Source: Sulfoacidibacillus ferrooxidans (GTDB lineage Bacteria > Bacillota > Bacilli > Alicyclobacillales > SLC66). Taken from it: a stretch of 64,000 bases of DNA. The translations under genes and the position numbers were made by a program. Location of the stretch: the NCBI RefSeq assembly GCF_022606465.1, contig NZ_JALBUF010000007.1, positions 1 through 64,000 of the forward strand. The letters run 5' to 3'. Below, piece by piece: positions 49,535 through 59,452 of this stretch. The notes below the pieces were generated by a model, which ran no database searches, was not told the origin of the DNA, and saw only the letters and a list, made by a program, of their open reading frames with translations. How positions within the stretch are numbered: position 1 is the stretch's first letter; every line of letters starts with the position of its first letter.

Positions 49535-51766
49535 ATGATTAAAAAAATAAAAGAGTACTTTATGTCAAGCCAATATGAAGCTTCTCATGTCAATGGACAA
49601 CAGGTAGTAGCTACTCAAGATTTATCTGACATCATCAATGAACCCTCTCTTGATGAAAAGAGATTAATGAAGATGATAGATAGTTCATCTGATGTATTTG
49701 CGATTTTTTCAAATACCCTTGAAATCACTTACATTAGTTCTTCGATTCGAAATGTATTAGGTTATCGGCTGAGTGATTTGCGGTTTTCAATGTGGGATAT
49801 CGTACATGCTGATGATGTAGAGAGTTTGCAAGAGAAGATGCGTGAAGTTCATCAATTATCTGAAACATATGTAAGCATCGATGTACGTATGAAGCACCAG
49901 AACGGAGAATGGTGTCATTGTTCCATTACATTTAGACAGTTAAGTGATGAACCTGGGATGGTTATCGCTACTTTACGAGATGTAACAGATATTAAACGTG
50001 TACAAAATTTGATGGTGCATCAATCTTACTATGATTATATAACGGGTTTGCCAAACAGAAAAAAATTTGTAGAAGACTTACAACTTATGGTTCATCGCGT
50101 GAAAGAAACAAATGTCAATATGGCAGTTATGCGTTTAGATATAGACCATTTCAAAAAGATTAATGACACATTGGGGCATATGATTGGAGATAAATTATTA
50201 AAGGCATTGACTCATCGACTACGCGCTGCTGTTTCAAATGACATCTATTTTTATCGGTTAAGTGGGGATGAATTTTCATTTATTTTAATAGATTATACCC
50301 ATGCAACTTTTGTCTTAGAAACAGCGGATAAGATTACGGAATCCTTTAAATCATCATTTGAAATTGATGAGTTCAATCTGTTTGTTACAGCAAGCATTGG
50401 CATCTCTCTATATCCAGATGATGGACAAGATAGTGACACATTGTTTAAAAATGCAGGAATGGCACTCTCTAGAACAAAAGAAAGTAATAAAAACACGTAT
50501 AATTTTTATACAGCGTCTTTAAATACACAATCATATAAACGGTTTTTTCTATCAAATGACTTTCGTAATGCAATGCAAAAAAACCAGTTTGTTCTCTATT
50601 ATCAACCACGTGTCGATGGACGAAATGGTCGTATTGTAGGAGCAGAAGCATTGATTCGTTGGGAGCATGAAGAATGGGGACTTGTATCCCCAGACGACTT
50701 CATATCTATTGCAGAAGAAAATGGACTGATAACTCCTCTTGGTGAATGGGTATTGAGAACTGCTTGTTTCAAATTAAAAGAATGGTTGGATAAAGGATTG
50801 CATGTAAGACTCTCTGTCAACTTTTCTATTCACCAGTTTTTGCATAGTGATATTGTGGATACAGTCAAGCGAATTGTACAAGAAACAAAAGTTGATGTGA
50901 ATTTTTTGGAAATTGAAATTACAGAATCTAGTCTGTTGCCAAGCGGGTTAGTTGTATACCATGCTGTGAAGGAATTACGGGCAATGGGAATTCAAGTACT
51001 TTTTGATGATTTTGGGACAGGTTACTCATCATTAAGTTGGTTGAATCAACTAGAATTAGACGGATTAAAAATTGATAAGTCTTTTATTCAAAAAATATCA
51101 GATAATTCGACTACGTTAGAGATTGTTCGTTCCATTATTAAACTTGCTCATGGATTAAATCTTAGTGTTATTGCAGAAGGTGTTGAATCATCTCATGAAT
51201 GGGATTTATTGCGTGAAGAACAGTGCGATGAAATTCAAGGTTATCTGTTTAGTCGACCATTGCCAGCGGATCAATTTGATCAACTTTTAATCAACGAAGT
51301 GATGAAAGTAACAGAAGTCAGCAACTACAATGACCAAGTGAATCGAAGACAATATTTTAGAGTGACCCCGAATTATCCCATAATTGCAACGATGACAGTA
51401 TCCTCAATTAGAGGACGTTTATTGCACATTGGTTATTCAGAAGTGTTAATTCACGATATTGGTGCAGGAGGACTTTCTTTTATCTCTAATTTACGCTTTG
51501 CGTCGATTAGTGAAGTTGTTCTTCGATTTAAAGTTTGTGTGGTGAATAGGTACGTGGACTGCGATGGGAAAATTGTGTGGAGCAATGAATTAGCAGGAGG
51601 AATTTTTCAGTATGGTATTCAATTTATTATGTCTGAAAGTAGTCGTGAACATTTAATACAAGATTTAAACGAATTAACCATTCAATTAAAAATAAAGAAA
51701 GACAAAATAGGTGAGATGAAATTTTTTACTGAAAATATTGAAACATTTTTTACGTCTTATATGTAA
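49535..51766 (+). CDS. PAS-GGDEF-EAL-PilZ c-di-GMP signalling protein
   Basis: 743 residues, no membrane segment. PAS is at about 45-155. GGDEF is at about 165-330 with SGDEF (243-247) in place of GGDEF. EAL is at about 345-590 with EALIRW (371-376), IEITES, DDFGTGYSS, KIDKSF and AEGVE all intact, so phosphodiesterase activity is likely. PilZ at about 605-715 has RRQYFR and DIGAGG. It sits behind a c-di-GMP riboswitch/terminator, forming a feedback loop on c-di-GMP level. Cyclase activity with the Ser substitution is uncertain. Confidence 0.93.
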   Translation: MIKKIKEYFMSSQYEASHVNGQQVVATQDLSDIINEPSLDEKRLMKMIDSSSDVFAIFSNTLEITYISSSIRNVLGYRLSDLRFSMWDIVHADDVESLQEKMREVHQLSETYVSIDVRMKHQNGEWCHCSITFRQLSDEPGMVIATLRDVTDIKRVQNLMVHQSYYDYITGLPNRKKFVEDLQLMVHRVKETNVNMAVMRLDIDHFKKINDTLGHMIGDKLLKALTHRLRAAVSNDIYFYRLSGDEFSFILIDYTHATFVLETADKITESFKSSFEIDEFNLFVTASIGISLYPDDGQDSDTLFKNAGMALSRTKESNKNTYNFYTASLNTQSYKRFFLSNDFRNAMQKNQFVLYYQPRVDGRNGRIVGAEALIRWEHEEWGLVSPDDFISIAEENGLITPLGEWVLRTACFKLKEWLDKGLHVRLSVNFSIHQFLHSDIVDTVKRIVQETKVDVNFLEIEITESSLLPSGLVVYHAVKELRAMGIQVLFDDFGTGYSSLSWLNQLELDGLKIDKSFIQKISDNSTTLEIVRSIIKLAHGLNLSVIAEGVESSHEWDLLREEQCDEIQGYLFSRPLPADQFDQLLINEVMKVTEVSNYNDQVNRRQYFRVTPNYPIIATMTVSSIRGRLLHIGYSEVLIHDIGAGGLSFISNLRFASISEVVLRFKVCVVNRYVDCDGKIVWSNELAGGIFQYGIQFIMSESSREHLIQDLNELTIQLKIKKDKIGEMKFFTENIETFFTSYM

Positions 51767-51805
51767 CCAAAGTAATCTTCTTTTGATTGCATAGGTAATG
51801 AAGAG

Positions 51806-51855
51806 CAACTACTTTTTGCATGTGAAGTGTCTCATGCAAAAAGTAGTTGTATTTT
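51806..51855 (+). terminator. Terminator after the GGDEF-EAL gene
   Basis: CAACTACTTTTTGCATG (51806-51822) pairs perfectly with 51833-51849 (17 bp) and is followed by TATTTTATT. Confidence 0.82.
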
Positions 51856-51934
51856 ATTGAAATTAAATAACGGAGTAAAAATTAAATTTTATTTTCATTA
51901 TGTTATATTACATAACTTATTATGTTATATAATA

Positions 51935-51974
51935 TATACATGTCATTAAATATAACGTTATAATGACATGTATA
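51935..51974 (+). promoter_or_regulatory. 14-bp inverted repeat before an amino-acid permease
   Basis: TATACATGTCATTA (51935-51948) and its exact complement (51961-51974) flank 12 bases, ending 22 bases before the permease start. Just upstream TTATGTTATAT occurs twice (51898 and 51920 regions). This looks like an operator array or leader hairpin controlling the permease. Confidence 0.55.
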
Positions 51975-51995
51975 ATAGAAAGGGGAATACATTGG

Positions 51996-53597
51996 ATGAA
52001 TGCTGGTTTTAAAAAAGATTTATCATTACTAGATTTAATTATGGCATCTCTTGGCGGCATTATTGGTTCAGGGTGGCTTTTTGGTGCGCTCTATGCAGCG
52101 CAAGATGCAGGTCCGGCCTCTATTGTTTCATGGATTATTGGGGGTATTGCAGTTCTTTTAATTGGTCTGGTTTATGCAGAATTAGGAGGGATGTTACCGG
52201 AATCCGGGTCTATAGCGCGTTATCCGCATTATAGTCATGGACATGTCACTAGCTTTATCATGGGATGGGCTGCTTGGATTGCTTACTCTTCCGTTCCGGC
52301 AGTTGAAGCTGAAGGTGTCATGCAGTACGCATCACACTGGTTACCAGGACTTTGGAATGCGCAAACTAGTTTATTAACATCTATGGGGCTTTTATTGGCG
52401 GCTATTCTCATGTTTGGATTTTTCTTAGTCAATTATTTTGGAGTTCGCTATTTTGCTAAAGTAAATACATCGATTACCTTTGTGAAATTCATTATGCCTG
52501 CTGCTACGATTATTATTTTTCTATTTTCCGGGCTTCATTGGGGCAATTTCTCACAGGTTGGAGGATTTTCACCGGAAGGAACTTCTGGAATTTTAGTTGC
52601 CGTGGCTACTTCGGGAGTTATTTTTGCTTATTTAGGCTTTAGGCAAGCAGTTGATTTATCAGGAGAAGCTCGCAATCCCCAACGCGATGTTCCACTAGCT
52701 CTTCTCATTTCTATTTTTATAGGAATTGGCCTTTATGTGTTGCTCCAACTCGTATTCATTGCAGGTATTGCTCCTAAAGATTTAATGAAAGGTTGGCCAT
52801 CGCTTTCATTTAATGCGCCTTTTGCTCAGTTAGCTGTTAGTTTGAATTTGGGCTGGCTTGCAGTGTTGCTTTATGCTGATGCTATTATTTCACCTGCAGG
52901 TACGGGTAACGTCTATATTGCTTCCACTACACGAGTTCTCTATGCGTTAGCGAACAATGGATATTTCCCGAAACCATTGGCTAAAATTGACGCCAAAACA
53001 GGAATTCCTGTTATTTCATTAGTAACTGCTTTTGTACTAGGGCTCATTTTCCTGCTTCCATTTCCATCATGGCAATCGCTTGTCGGTTTAGTTTCCTCCG
53101 CCACAGTATTTACTTATATCATTGGTCCTGTATCGTTAGCTGTTTTTAGGAAAACTACGCCTACCGCACAACGTCCTTATCGATTAAAAGGTTCATCAAT
53201 TATTGCTCCTTTGGCTTTTGTGATTGGATCTTTAATTATTTACTGGACAGGTTGGGCAACTGATTCTAAGCTCTTGGTTGCTATACTCATTGGGGTTATC
53301 TTGTACGCTATTTTCTCACTCATCATGCCTGATCATATTCGTAGGCCCGATGGGCAATCTATGAAAGCTGGTATTTGGCTCATCATATACTTACTTGCAA
53401 TGCTGGCATTTACTTATGCAGGATCGACAAAACTAGGAGAATTGCAAAATTGGATTCACTATCCTTGGGATATGGTGACTGTAGCAATAGTATCGTTTGG
53501 ATTTTATTATTGGGGAGTGCATAGTGGCTATCATACAGCTGATGTTGAGGAGGCACTTGAAAATATCGAACAAACAAAACAGGCTGGGGCTATTTAG
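51996..53597 (+). CDS. APC-family amino-acid permease
   Basis: 533 residues, about twelve to fourteen membrane helices. The APC start motif SLLDLIMASLGGIIGSGWLFG lines the substrate site, and GFRQAVDLSGEARNPQRDVP is a further family signature. It most likely imports an amino acid; which one is not readable. The ATG at 51996 lies 10 bases after AAAGGGG; the longer frame back to 51963 has no ribosome site. A palindromic region upstream suggests dedicated control. Confidence 0.88.
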   Translation: MNAGFKKDLSLLDLIMASLGGIIGSGWLFGALYAAQDAGPASIVSWIIGGIAVLLIGLVYAELGGMLPESGSIARYPHYSHGHVTSFIMGWAAWIAYSSVPAVEAEGVMQYASHWLPGLWNAQTSLLTSMGLLLAAILMFGFFLVNYFGVRYFAKVNTSITFVKFIMPAATIIIFLFSGLHWGNFSQVGGFSPEGTSGILVAVATSGVIFAYLGFRQAVDLSGEARNPQRDVPLALLISIFIGIGLYVLLQLVFIAGIAPKDLMKGWPSLSFNAPFAQLAVSLNLGWLAVLLYADAIISPAGTGNVYIASTTRVLYALANNGYFPKPLAKIDAKTGIPVISLVTAFVLGLIFLLPFPSWQSLVGLVSSATVFTYIIGPVSLAVFRKTTPTAQRPYRLKGSSIIAPLAFVIGSLIIYWTGWATDSKLLVAILIGVILYAIFSLIMPDHIRRPDGQSMKAGIWLIIYLLAMLAFTYAGSTKLGELQNWIHYPWDMVTVAIVSFGFYYWGVHSGYHTADVEEALENIEQTKQAGAI

Positions 53598-53628
53598 TAA
53601 GTAATCTTTTACAACATTTCTTTTGCAA

Positions 53629-53657
53629 CCCGAGGGTAATAACCTCGGGTATTTTTG
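53629..53657 (+). terminator. Terminator after the APC permease
   Basis: ACCCGAGG (53629-53636) pairs with CCTCGGGT (53644-53651), followed by ATTTTT. A standard rho-independent terminator. Confidence 0.88.
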
Positions 53658-53760
53658 TATGAAGTCATTCATACATCCGTTAAATGATTCGACAACACTA
53701 TCTATTGCATGTACTATAGTTCATGATTCGTGGAAATGTTGAAGAAAAGTGAGGGTACAC

Positions 53761-54963
53761 ATGTTTGGTTTTAAAGGTATTATTCTACCGAAAGGAGTCT
53801 GGGCTCTTATCATTATAAATATGATGATGTCAATCATTTTTAATTTCACTAGTATTTTTATCAACCTATTTTTGTGGAACCAAGGGCAAAATATTTTCAG
53901 TGTAAGTTTATTTAATCTTTCCAGTGTAGCTCTATTATTTGTTTCTTATCTCGTTGGATCCTATTTTTTATATCAACGAAGCATTCGTTTTGTCTTAGTG
54001 ATGAGTTGCATATTTGCTGGTTTCTCTTTCTTTGCTCTATATCTATCACACGGTCAAGCAAAAGAATGGATGATTATTTTCGTTGGAGCCATGTCTGGGA
54101 TCACACAAGGGTTATTTTGGTCAGCCAATAACTCTGCATTGTACCGTTTTTTAAAATCAGAGCAATATGCCGATTATTTCTCTGTCAACACAGTAATTGC
54201 TCAAGCCGTAACCATTCTTGTCCCTTTATTTTCATCATTAATTATTTTTGAACTTACGTTTCATGTAGCGTTTTTATTTATGCTTATTTTTGTGATATTG
54301 GGGTTACTGTCTACTTTGAGGTTACCCAATGTATCTATGCATCAGTCTTTGTATCAGGATATTGGATTTAAAAAGACTTTTTCTAAGCCAGGAACAAAAT
54401 GGTCAATCGGAGCCATCTTTTCATCTGGATTCATCAATCAATTTTTAGCCCTGTTTTCAATGGTATTTATTTTTAATATTACTAACCAGGTTGGTATGGT
54501 AGCACTTTTAAATGTTGGTTATTCGATTGTTTCTTTAGGCGGATTATTCTTATATCGACGATATCATATCAGTCAAAACAAATGGTTAATTATAGGTGTT
54601 TTACTTATTTTTTCTAGTTATATAATGGCGCTTTATGACCAACTGACTTTGGGGATATTGGTGGTTTTATTCATGAGGTTAGGTAGCCTGTTTTTTTCCG
54701 CGTCTTCTAGTCGTCAACGCTATCGAGTCCTTATGCAAGGAGATATCATATGGCGAACTAAGATGGGCATGTGGTTGGAAATCCCTTTAGTACTTGCACG
54801 AAGTTCAGTTCTAATAGTAGCATTGTATGTGCATGAAGTGAAGGATGGCGCTTTTCTGTTGTTGATCATTCTATCTAGTTTAGCCATGTTGCTTATACCG
54901 TTTTTTCAAACTCGTTCTATCGCTGAATATGAAGCAGTATACGGAGTAGGCGCTGGTTTATAA
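53761..54963 (+). CDS. MFS-like multi-pass transporter
   Basis: 400 residues with about twelve hydrophobic helices (MMMSIIFNFTSIFINLFLW in helix 1; MSGITQGLFWSANNSALYR in helix 4). The layout is that of Bacillus YqgE/YkuC-type MFS proteins, but the usual loop-2 GxxxDRxGRR motif is missing. The substrate is unknown. ATG at 53761 follows GAGGGT by 4 bases; GTG 53749 is less likely. Confidence 0.75.
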   Translation: MFGFKGIILPKGVWALIIINMMMSIIFNFTSIFINLFLWNQGQNIFSVSLFNLSSVALLFVSYLVGSYFLYQRSIRFVLVMSCIFAGFSFFALYLSHGQAKEWMIIFVGAMSGITQGLFWSANNSALYRFLKSEQYADYFSVNTVIAQAVTILVPLFSSLIIFELTFHVAFLFMLIFVILGLLSTLRLPNVSMHQSLYQDIGFKKTFSKPGTKWSIGAIFSSGFINQFLALFSMVFIFNITNQVGMVALLNVGYSIVSLGGLFLYRRYHISQNKWLIIGVLLIFSSYIMALYDQLTLGILVVLFMRLGSLFFSASSSRQRYRVLMQGDIIWRTKMGMWLEIPLVLARSSVLIVALYVHEVKDGAFLLLIILSSLAMLLIPFFQTRSIAEYEAVYGVGAGL

Positions 54964-54975
54964 AATAAGGAAATT

Positions 54976-55364
54976 TTATTTGTCGCTACTCTTACACATA
55001 TCATGACAATGAACATCTAGGCTGCAACATAGGGAACAAATATGTCCCTGATGAAACGGACAGCTACTCATATCAAGAACTTCATAAGCAAAACAACAGC
55101 TGAAACATGTGATCGTTTCTTCAATAATTGAAATCAAAGAAGCTATTAACATAGATCCAAATCCTACTGGATTAAAACGATAGAGATGTGCTCTTTTAAA
55201 TTCAATATAAGAAGGGCTAATTTAATGACAAGATCTGCTACAACGGAACCAACCCACGCCACTGCCACGTTAGAATAAAATCCAAGGATCATGTTTAAAA
55301 ATCCAAATACTCCAAATTCCATAAGACCTAGTGCAATGCCGACGTTCAAAAATAACCATACCAC
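54976..55364 (-). pseudogene. Frameshifted, deleted permease remnant with Cys-rich tail
   Basis: From 55364 the minus strand encodes LNVGIALGLMEFGVFGFLN, then ILGFYSNVAVAWVGSVVADLV. Near 55216 the reading continues only in another frame as PSYIEFKRAHLYRFNPVGFG, implying a lost base. After GSMLIASLISI it jumps straight to a Cys-rich tail (TCFSCCFAYEVLDM, CPFHQGHICSLCCSLDVHC), with several helices missing. I recall this combination from purine/cytosine-permease-like proteins, some fused to sensor kinases; the family name is from memory. It lies beside the urease operon on the other strand. Confidence 0.7.
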
Positions 55365-55578
55365 ATATAAAACTTAAAATTAAGCATGTCAACTATAATG
55401 ACATAGATCTGTTAATAATTAGCGAGATGGTCAAGGTATGACGTTTATTGTTTGAGGACTTTTCATGTAATGTTTTTTTACATTTCGTGTTGACAGAACA
55501 CTAAAAAGATTGTTATAAATAGTTAAAATATAAACAATACAACATGAGTAGTCTTAACGACTAACCTCCATATGGCTC

Positions 55579-55935
55579 ATGAGTGAATGGATGAATGACA
55601 TGCATCTTACAGAACGGGAACAAGACAAACTCTTATTAGTTGTAGCAGCTGATCTTAGTCGTCGTCGAAAAGAACGTGGATTGAAACTAAATTATCCTGA
55701 AACAATCGCGTTGATTTCTTATGAAATACTAGAAGGAGCACGCGATGGAAAGTCTGTTGTTGAGTTAATGCAGTACGGAGCTACTATTATTAATGAAGAA
55801 GATGTACAAGAAGGAATTTCGGATATGATCGAAGAGATTCAAGTGGAAGCAACTTTTGCAGATGGAACTAAGTTAGTTACAGTGCATCATCCAATTCGTC
55901 CGAAGAGACATGCAGATGAAAGAGAGGATCAGTGA
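55579..55935 (+). CDS. ureA: Urease gamma subunit
   Basis: 118 residues. [32 protein letters not shown] and the ending VTVHHPI are the standard UreA pattern. The canonical start MHLTxRE corresponds to ATG 55600; ATG 55579 adds seven residues. No strong ribosome site resolves this. The C-terminus has a 13-residue charged extension. The stop overlaps the next gene by ATGA. Confidence 0.93.
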   Translation: MSEWMNDMHLTEREQDKLLLVVAADLSRRRKERGLKLNYPETIALISYEILEGARDGKSVVELMQYGATIINEEDVQEGISDMIEEIQVEATFADGTKLVTVHHPIRPKRHADEREDQ

Positions 55936-57992
55936 TGAAGCCAGGTGCTTATGATTTGCGATCCGATCCAATTTTGATTAATCAAGGACGACACACAACC
56001 ACAGTTTACGTAACGAATACAGGAGATCGTCCGGTCCAGATAGGATCACATTATCATTTTTATGAGGTAAACCCCATGCTCATTTTTGAACGTGACATGG
56101 CTATCGGCATGCGCCTCAATATTCCTGCAGGTACTGCCATAAGGTTTGAACCTGGAGAGGAAAAACCTGTGTCGCTCACTGAATATGGTGGTGAGCAGTT
56201 GATATTCGGTCATAGGGGAATGACCAATCATTCTGTTAAAGAAAGATTGTCCCGTTCGAATAACCCAATCTCAAATGGGGTTTCCGTTTCGCGAGAAACA
56301 TATGCTGCTATGTATGGTCCGACTACTGGTGATCGCATTCGTTTAGGCGATACAGAACTATGGATTCAAATTGAACGAGATTATGCAGTGTATGGAGATG
56401 AATGCAAGTTTGGTGGAGGGAAAGTCATTCGTGATGGCATGGGACAATCTGCGAGGGCTAAGCGAGCTGATGGAACACCAGATGTCGTCATTACTAATGC
56501 GATCATCATCGACCATTGGGGAATTATAAAGGCGGATATTGGTATTCGTGATGGGAAAATCATTGGGATTGGTAAGGCTGGTAACCCTGATACAATGAGC
56601 GGAGTTTCTCCTCATCTAATTATTGGTGCTGCAACGGATATTATTGCTGGAGAAGGTCTCATTGTAACGGCGGGTGGAATTGATGCACATATTCATTTTA
56701 TTAGTCCGCAACAAATTGAAACTGCTTTGACTTCAGGTATAACTACGATGATTGGTGGAGGTACTGGGCCATCGACTGGTACCAATGCAACTACCTGCAC
56801 ACCAGGTGCGTTTTACATCGAAAGAATGTTAGAAGCAGCGGAAGCTTTCCCGATGAATATTGGTTTTTTAGGAAAGGGGAATGCTTCAAACGAAGAAGTT
56901 TTAGTAGAACAAATACGTGCTGGTGCGATTGGGTTAAAACTTCATGAAGATTGGGGAACGACTCCTTCAACCATTGATATGTGCTTACAGGTAGCCGATC
57001 AATATGACATTCAAGTAGCTATTCATACTGATACTTTGAATGAAGCAGGTTTTGTTGAAGAGACAAAACGAGCAATCGGAGGACGAGTTATTCATACCTA
57101 TCACACGGAAGGTGCAGGCGGTGGACATGCGCCTGATATCATGCGACTTGCAGGAGAGGCGAATGTTCTTCCCTCTTCCACCAATCCAACAAGGCCACTC
57201 ACTGTAAACACCATTGATGAGCACTTGGATATGTTAATGGTATGCCATCATTTGGATAGTCGCATTCCAGAAGACGTTGCATTTGCTGATTCTCGTATCC
57301 GTCCTGAGACGATTGCCGCTGAAGATGTTCTACATGATCTTGGTGTACTCAGTATGATTAGTTCTGATTCACAAGCCATGGGACGTGTAGGTGAAGTAAT
57401 TACAAGAACGTGGCAAACTGCACACAAGATGAAAATACAAAGAGGATTTTTAGAGCAAGACAACGTGGCTCATGATAACTTTCGAGTAAAGCGTTACATA
57501 GCCAAATACACGATTAATCCAGCCATTACGCACGGTATTTCAGAGTATGTGGGATCATTAGAAGTTGGAAAATGGGCTGATCTTGTACTATGGAAGCCTG
57601 CCTTCTTCGGAGTAAAACCCGAAATGATTCTCAAAGGAGGGATTATCGCTCATTCTGTCATGGGTGATCCCAATGCTTCCATTCCTACGCCTCAACCTGT
57701 ATTATATAGGCCCATGTTTGGATCCTTTGGAATAGCTACGAGTCAGGGTTCTATGACTTTCCTTTCAGGTATTGCAATTGAACAAGGAGTTCATCATCGA
57801 CTAGGTTTACAAAAGTTGTGTGTCGCAGTCAGTCGATGTCGAACCATAGGCAAAAAGGACATGATTCACAACGATGGTTTGCCTGAAATTACAGTGAATC
57901 CCGAAACGTACGAAGTGCGTGTCGATGGGGAGCTAGCTACATGTGAGCCTGTAACTATACTACCATTAGCGCAAAGATATTATTTATTTTAA
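55932..57992 (+). CDS. Urease beta-alpha fusion (UreB-UreC)
   Basis: 686 residues. Residues 1-105 are UreB ([35 protein letters not shown]). A 15-residue linker leads into UreC from about 120. All nickel and catalytic residues fit Klebsiella UreC plus 119: His253/His255, carbamylated Lys336, His365, His391, flap Cys438-His439, Asp479. No start codon or ribosome site exists at the junction, so this is one polypeptide. Fused gamma-beta subunits are known in Helicobacter; beta-alpha fusion is rare. It hydrolyses urea to ammonia and CO2. Confidence 0.95.
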   Translation: MMKPGAYDLRSDPILINQGRHTTTVYVTNTGDRPVQIGSHYHFYEVNPMLIFERDMAIGMRLNIPAGTAIRFEPGEEKPVSLTEYGGEQLIFGHRGMTNHSVKERLSRSNNPISNGVSVSRETYAAMYGPTTGDRIRLGDTELWIQIERDYAVYGDECKFGGGKVIRDGMGQSARAKRADGTPDVVITNAIIIDHWGIIKADIGIRDGKIIGIGKAGNPDTMSGVSPHLIIGAATDIIAGEGLIVTAGGIDAHIHFISPQQIETALTSGITTMIGGGTGPSTGTNATTCTPGAFYIERMLEAAEAFPMNIGFLGKGNASNEEVLVEQIRAGAIGLKLHEDWGTTPSTIDMCLQVADQYDIQVAIHTDTLNEAGFVEETKRAIGGRVIHTYHTEGAGGGHAPDIMRLAGEANVLPSSTNPTRPLTVNTIDEHLDMLMVCHHLDSRIPEDVAFADSRIRPETIAAEDVLHDLGVLSMISSDSQAMGRVGEVITRTWQTAHKMKIQRGFLEQDNVAHDNFRVKRYIAKYTINPAITHGISEYVGSLEVGKWADLVLWKPAFFGVKPEMILKGGIIAHSVMGDPNASIPTPQPVLYRPMFGSFGIATSQGSMTFLSGIAIEQGVHHRLGLQKLCVAVSRCRTIGKKDMIHNDGLPEITVNPETYEVRVDGELATCEPVTILPLAQRYYLF

Positions 57993-58011
57993 TGAGGGGA
58001 GATAGAACTTT

Positions 58012-58740
58012 ATGGATCAAGCGATGCTTCCTTTATTACAGTTAGCAGACTCCAGTTTTCCTACAGGTGCCTTCTCTCATTCGTTTGGATTAGAAACAGC
58101 ATTGTCTGAAGGTACAATTACTAGTGCAAGTGACTTACACGCTTGGTTAGAAGGTTTCATTGTAGGAAGTTTTGCGACTATGGAAGCATCAGCTGTATAT
58201 TTCTCTCACTCTTTACTATCTGATCACATTCAAGACTGGAATGAGATTGAGTATATTGATACATGGAAAGAACCTATAACATTATTAGATCTACGTATGA
58301 CATTATCGAAATTAGCAAGAGAATCTCGTATTGGAAGTGTAAAAATTGGTCGACAATATGTACGAATGGGCATGCAATTGTATCCTGATGCTCATTTACA
58401 GATCTATGATCAATTGATTCAATCTGGATCATGTTTTGGAAATGCAGCGATCGCTCATGGTTGGGTATGTTCTTATTTGGGGGTATCTGCAGAAACGGCA
58501 ATATTGACACATCTGTATACATCAGTAAATGCACTTATTCAAAATGCAGTACGTGCTGCGCCCATAGGTCAGACGCAAGGTCAGCATATTTTGTCGAGTT
58601 TATTTTTGCATATGGAACAAGTAACTAGCCATACAATTGCACAACCACCGGCTTTTCTTCATCTTGCCAATGCAGCTATCTTGCATGAAATTCAAGCTAT
58701 GCGCCATGAAACACTATACTCGCGATTATTTATGTCTTGA
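58012..58740 (+). CDS. ureF: Urease accessory protein UreF
   Basis: 242 residues. The conserved QLADSSFPTGAFSHSFGLE start is followed by the all-helical UreF pattern (GNAAIAHGWVCSYLG) and IQNAVRAAPIGQTQGQ. UreF with UreD and UreG delivers nickel to the apo-urease and gates GTP hydrolysis. It lies 19 bases after the fusion gene, with GAGGGGA upstream. Confidence 0.93.
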   Translation: MDQAMLPLLQLADSSFPTGAFSHSFGLETALSEGTITSASDLHAWLEGFIVGSFATMEASAVYFSHSLLSDHIQDWNEIEYIDTWKEPITLLDLRMTLSKLARESRIGSVKIGRQYVRMGMQLYPDAHLQIYDQLIQSGSCFGNAAIAHGWVCSYLGVSAETAILTHLYTSVNALIQNAVRAAPIGQTQGQHILSSLFLHMEQVTSHTIAQPPAFLHLANAAILHEIQAMRHETLYSRLFMS

Positions 58741-58774
58741 TGACTTTCAATAGAATAAAGGGGGTTTACTAATC

Positions 58775-59452
58775 ATGTGTGAAGGAACTAATCATCATCA
58801 TCATCACGATTGGGTAGTACAACAGTTTCCAGGGAATCGGCCGTTTCGGATAGGCATTGGCGGCCCAGTGGGCTCAGGAAAAACGGCACTCGTAGAACGA
58901 CTTTGTGCTCATTTAACTGAGCGTTATAGTGTGGCCGTTATAACAAATGACATCTATACGAAAGAAGACGCACTGATTCTTGCTCATACAGGGGTACTTG
59001 AACAAGATCGAATCATCGGTGTTGAAACAGGTGGGTGTCCTCATACAGCTATTCGCGAAGACGCATCAATGAATTTGGAAGCTATTTCTGAATTAGAATC
59101 TCGTTTTCCTGACCTTGACTTGATCTTTCTTGAAAGTGGTGGTGATAATCTTGCTGCAGCATTTAGCCCTGAGTTAGTGGATGTATTTATTTACGTCATT
59201 GATGTAGCTCAAGGTGAGAAGATCCCACGTAAAGGTGGCCCTGGTATTATGAGATCGGATATGCTCGTCATTAATAAGATCGATTTAGCAGAATTTGTGC
59301 GTGCTAGTCTCCATGTAATGGAGAGTGACACCAAAAAGATGAGGGGAGAACGGCCATACGTAATGACTAATCTCTATAAAGAGACCGGTGTAGGGACATT
59401 GGTTGATTGGCTTGTGGCACGTGTAGAATCTGGTAAACAACTCTCATCGTGA
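58775..59452 (+). CDS. ureG: Urease accessory GTPase UreG with N-terminal His cluster
   Basis: 225 residues. P-loop [11 protein letters not shown], the CPH nickel site ([13 protein letters not shown]), [14 protein letters not shown] and NKIDLA are present. The N-terminus adds a run of five His (HHHHH at about 7-11), absent from short UreG proteins. With no ureE in this operon the His run may store or pass nickel. GGGGG upstream of the ATG supports the start. Confidence 0.94.
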   Translation: MCEGTNHHHHHDWVVQQFPGNRPFRIGIGGPVGSGKTALVERLCAHLTERYSVAVITNDIYTKEDALILAHTGVLEQDRIIGVETGGCPHTAIREDASMNLEAISELESRFPDLDLIFLESGGDNLAAAFSPELVDVFIYVIDVAQGEKIPRKGGPGIMRSDMLVINKIDLAEFVRASLHVMESDTKKMRGERPYVMTNLYKETGVGTLVDWLVARVESGKQLSS

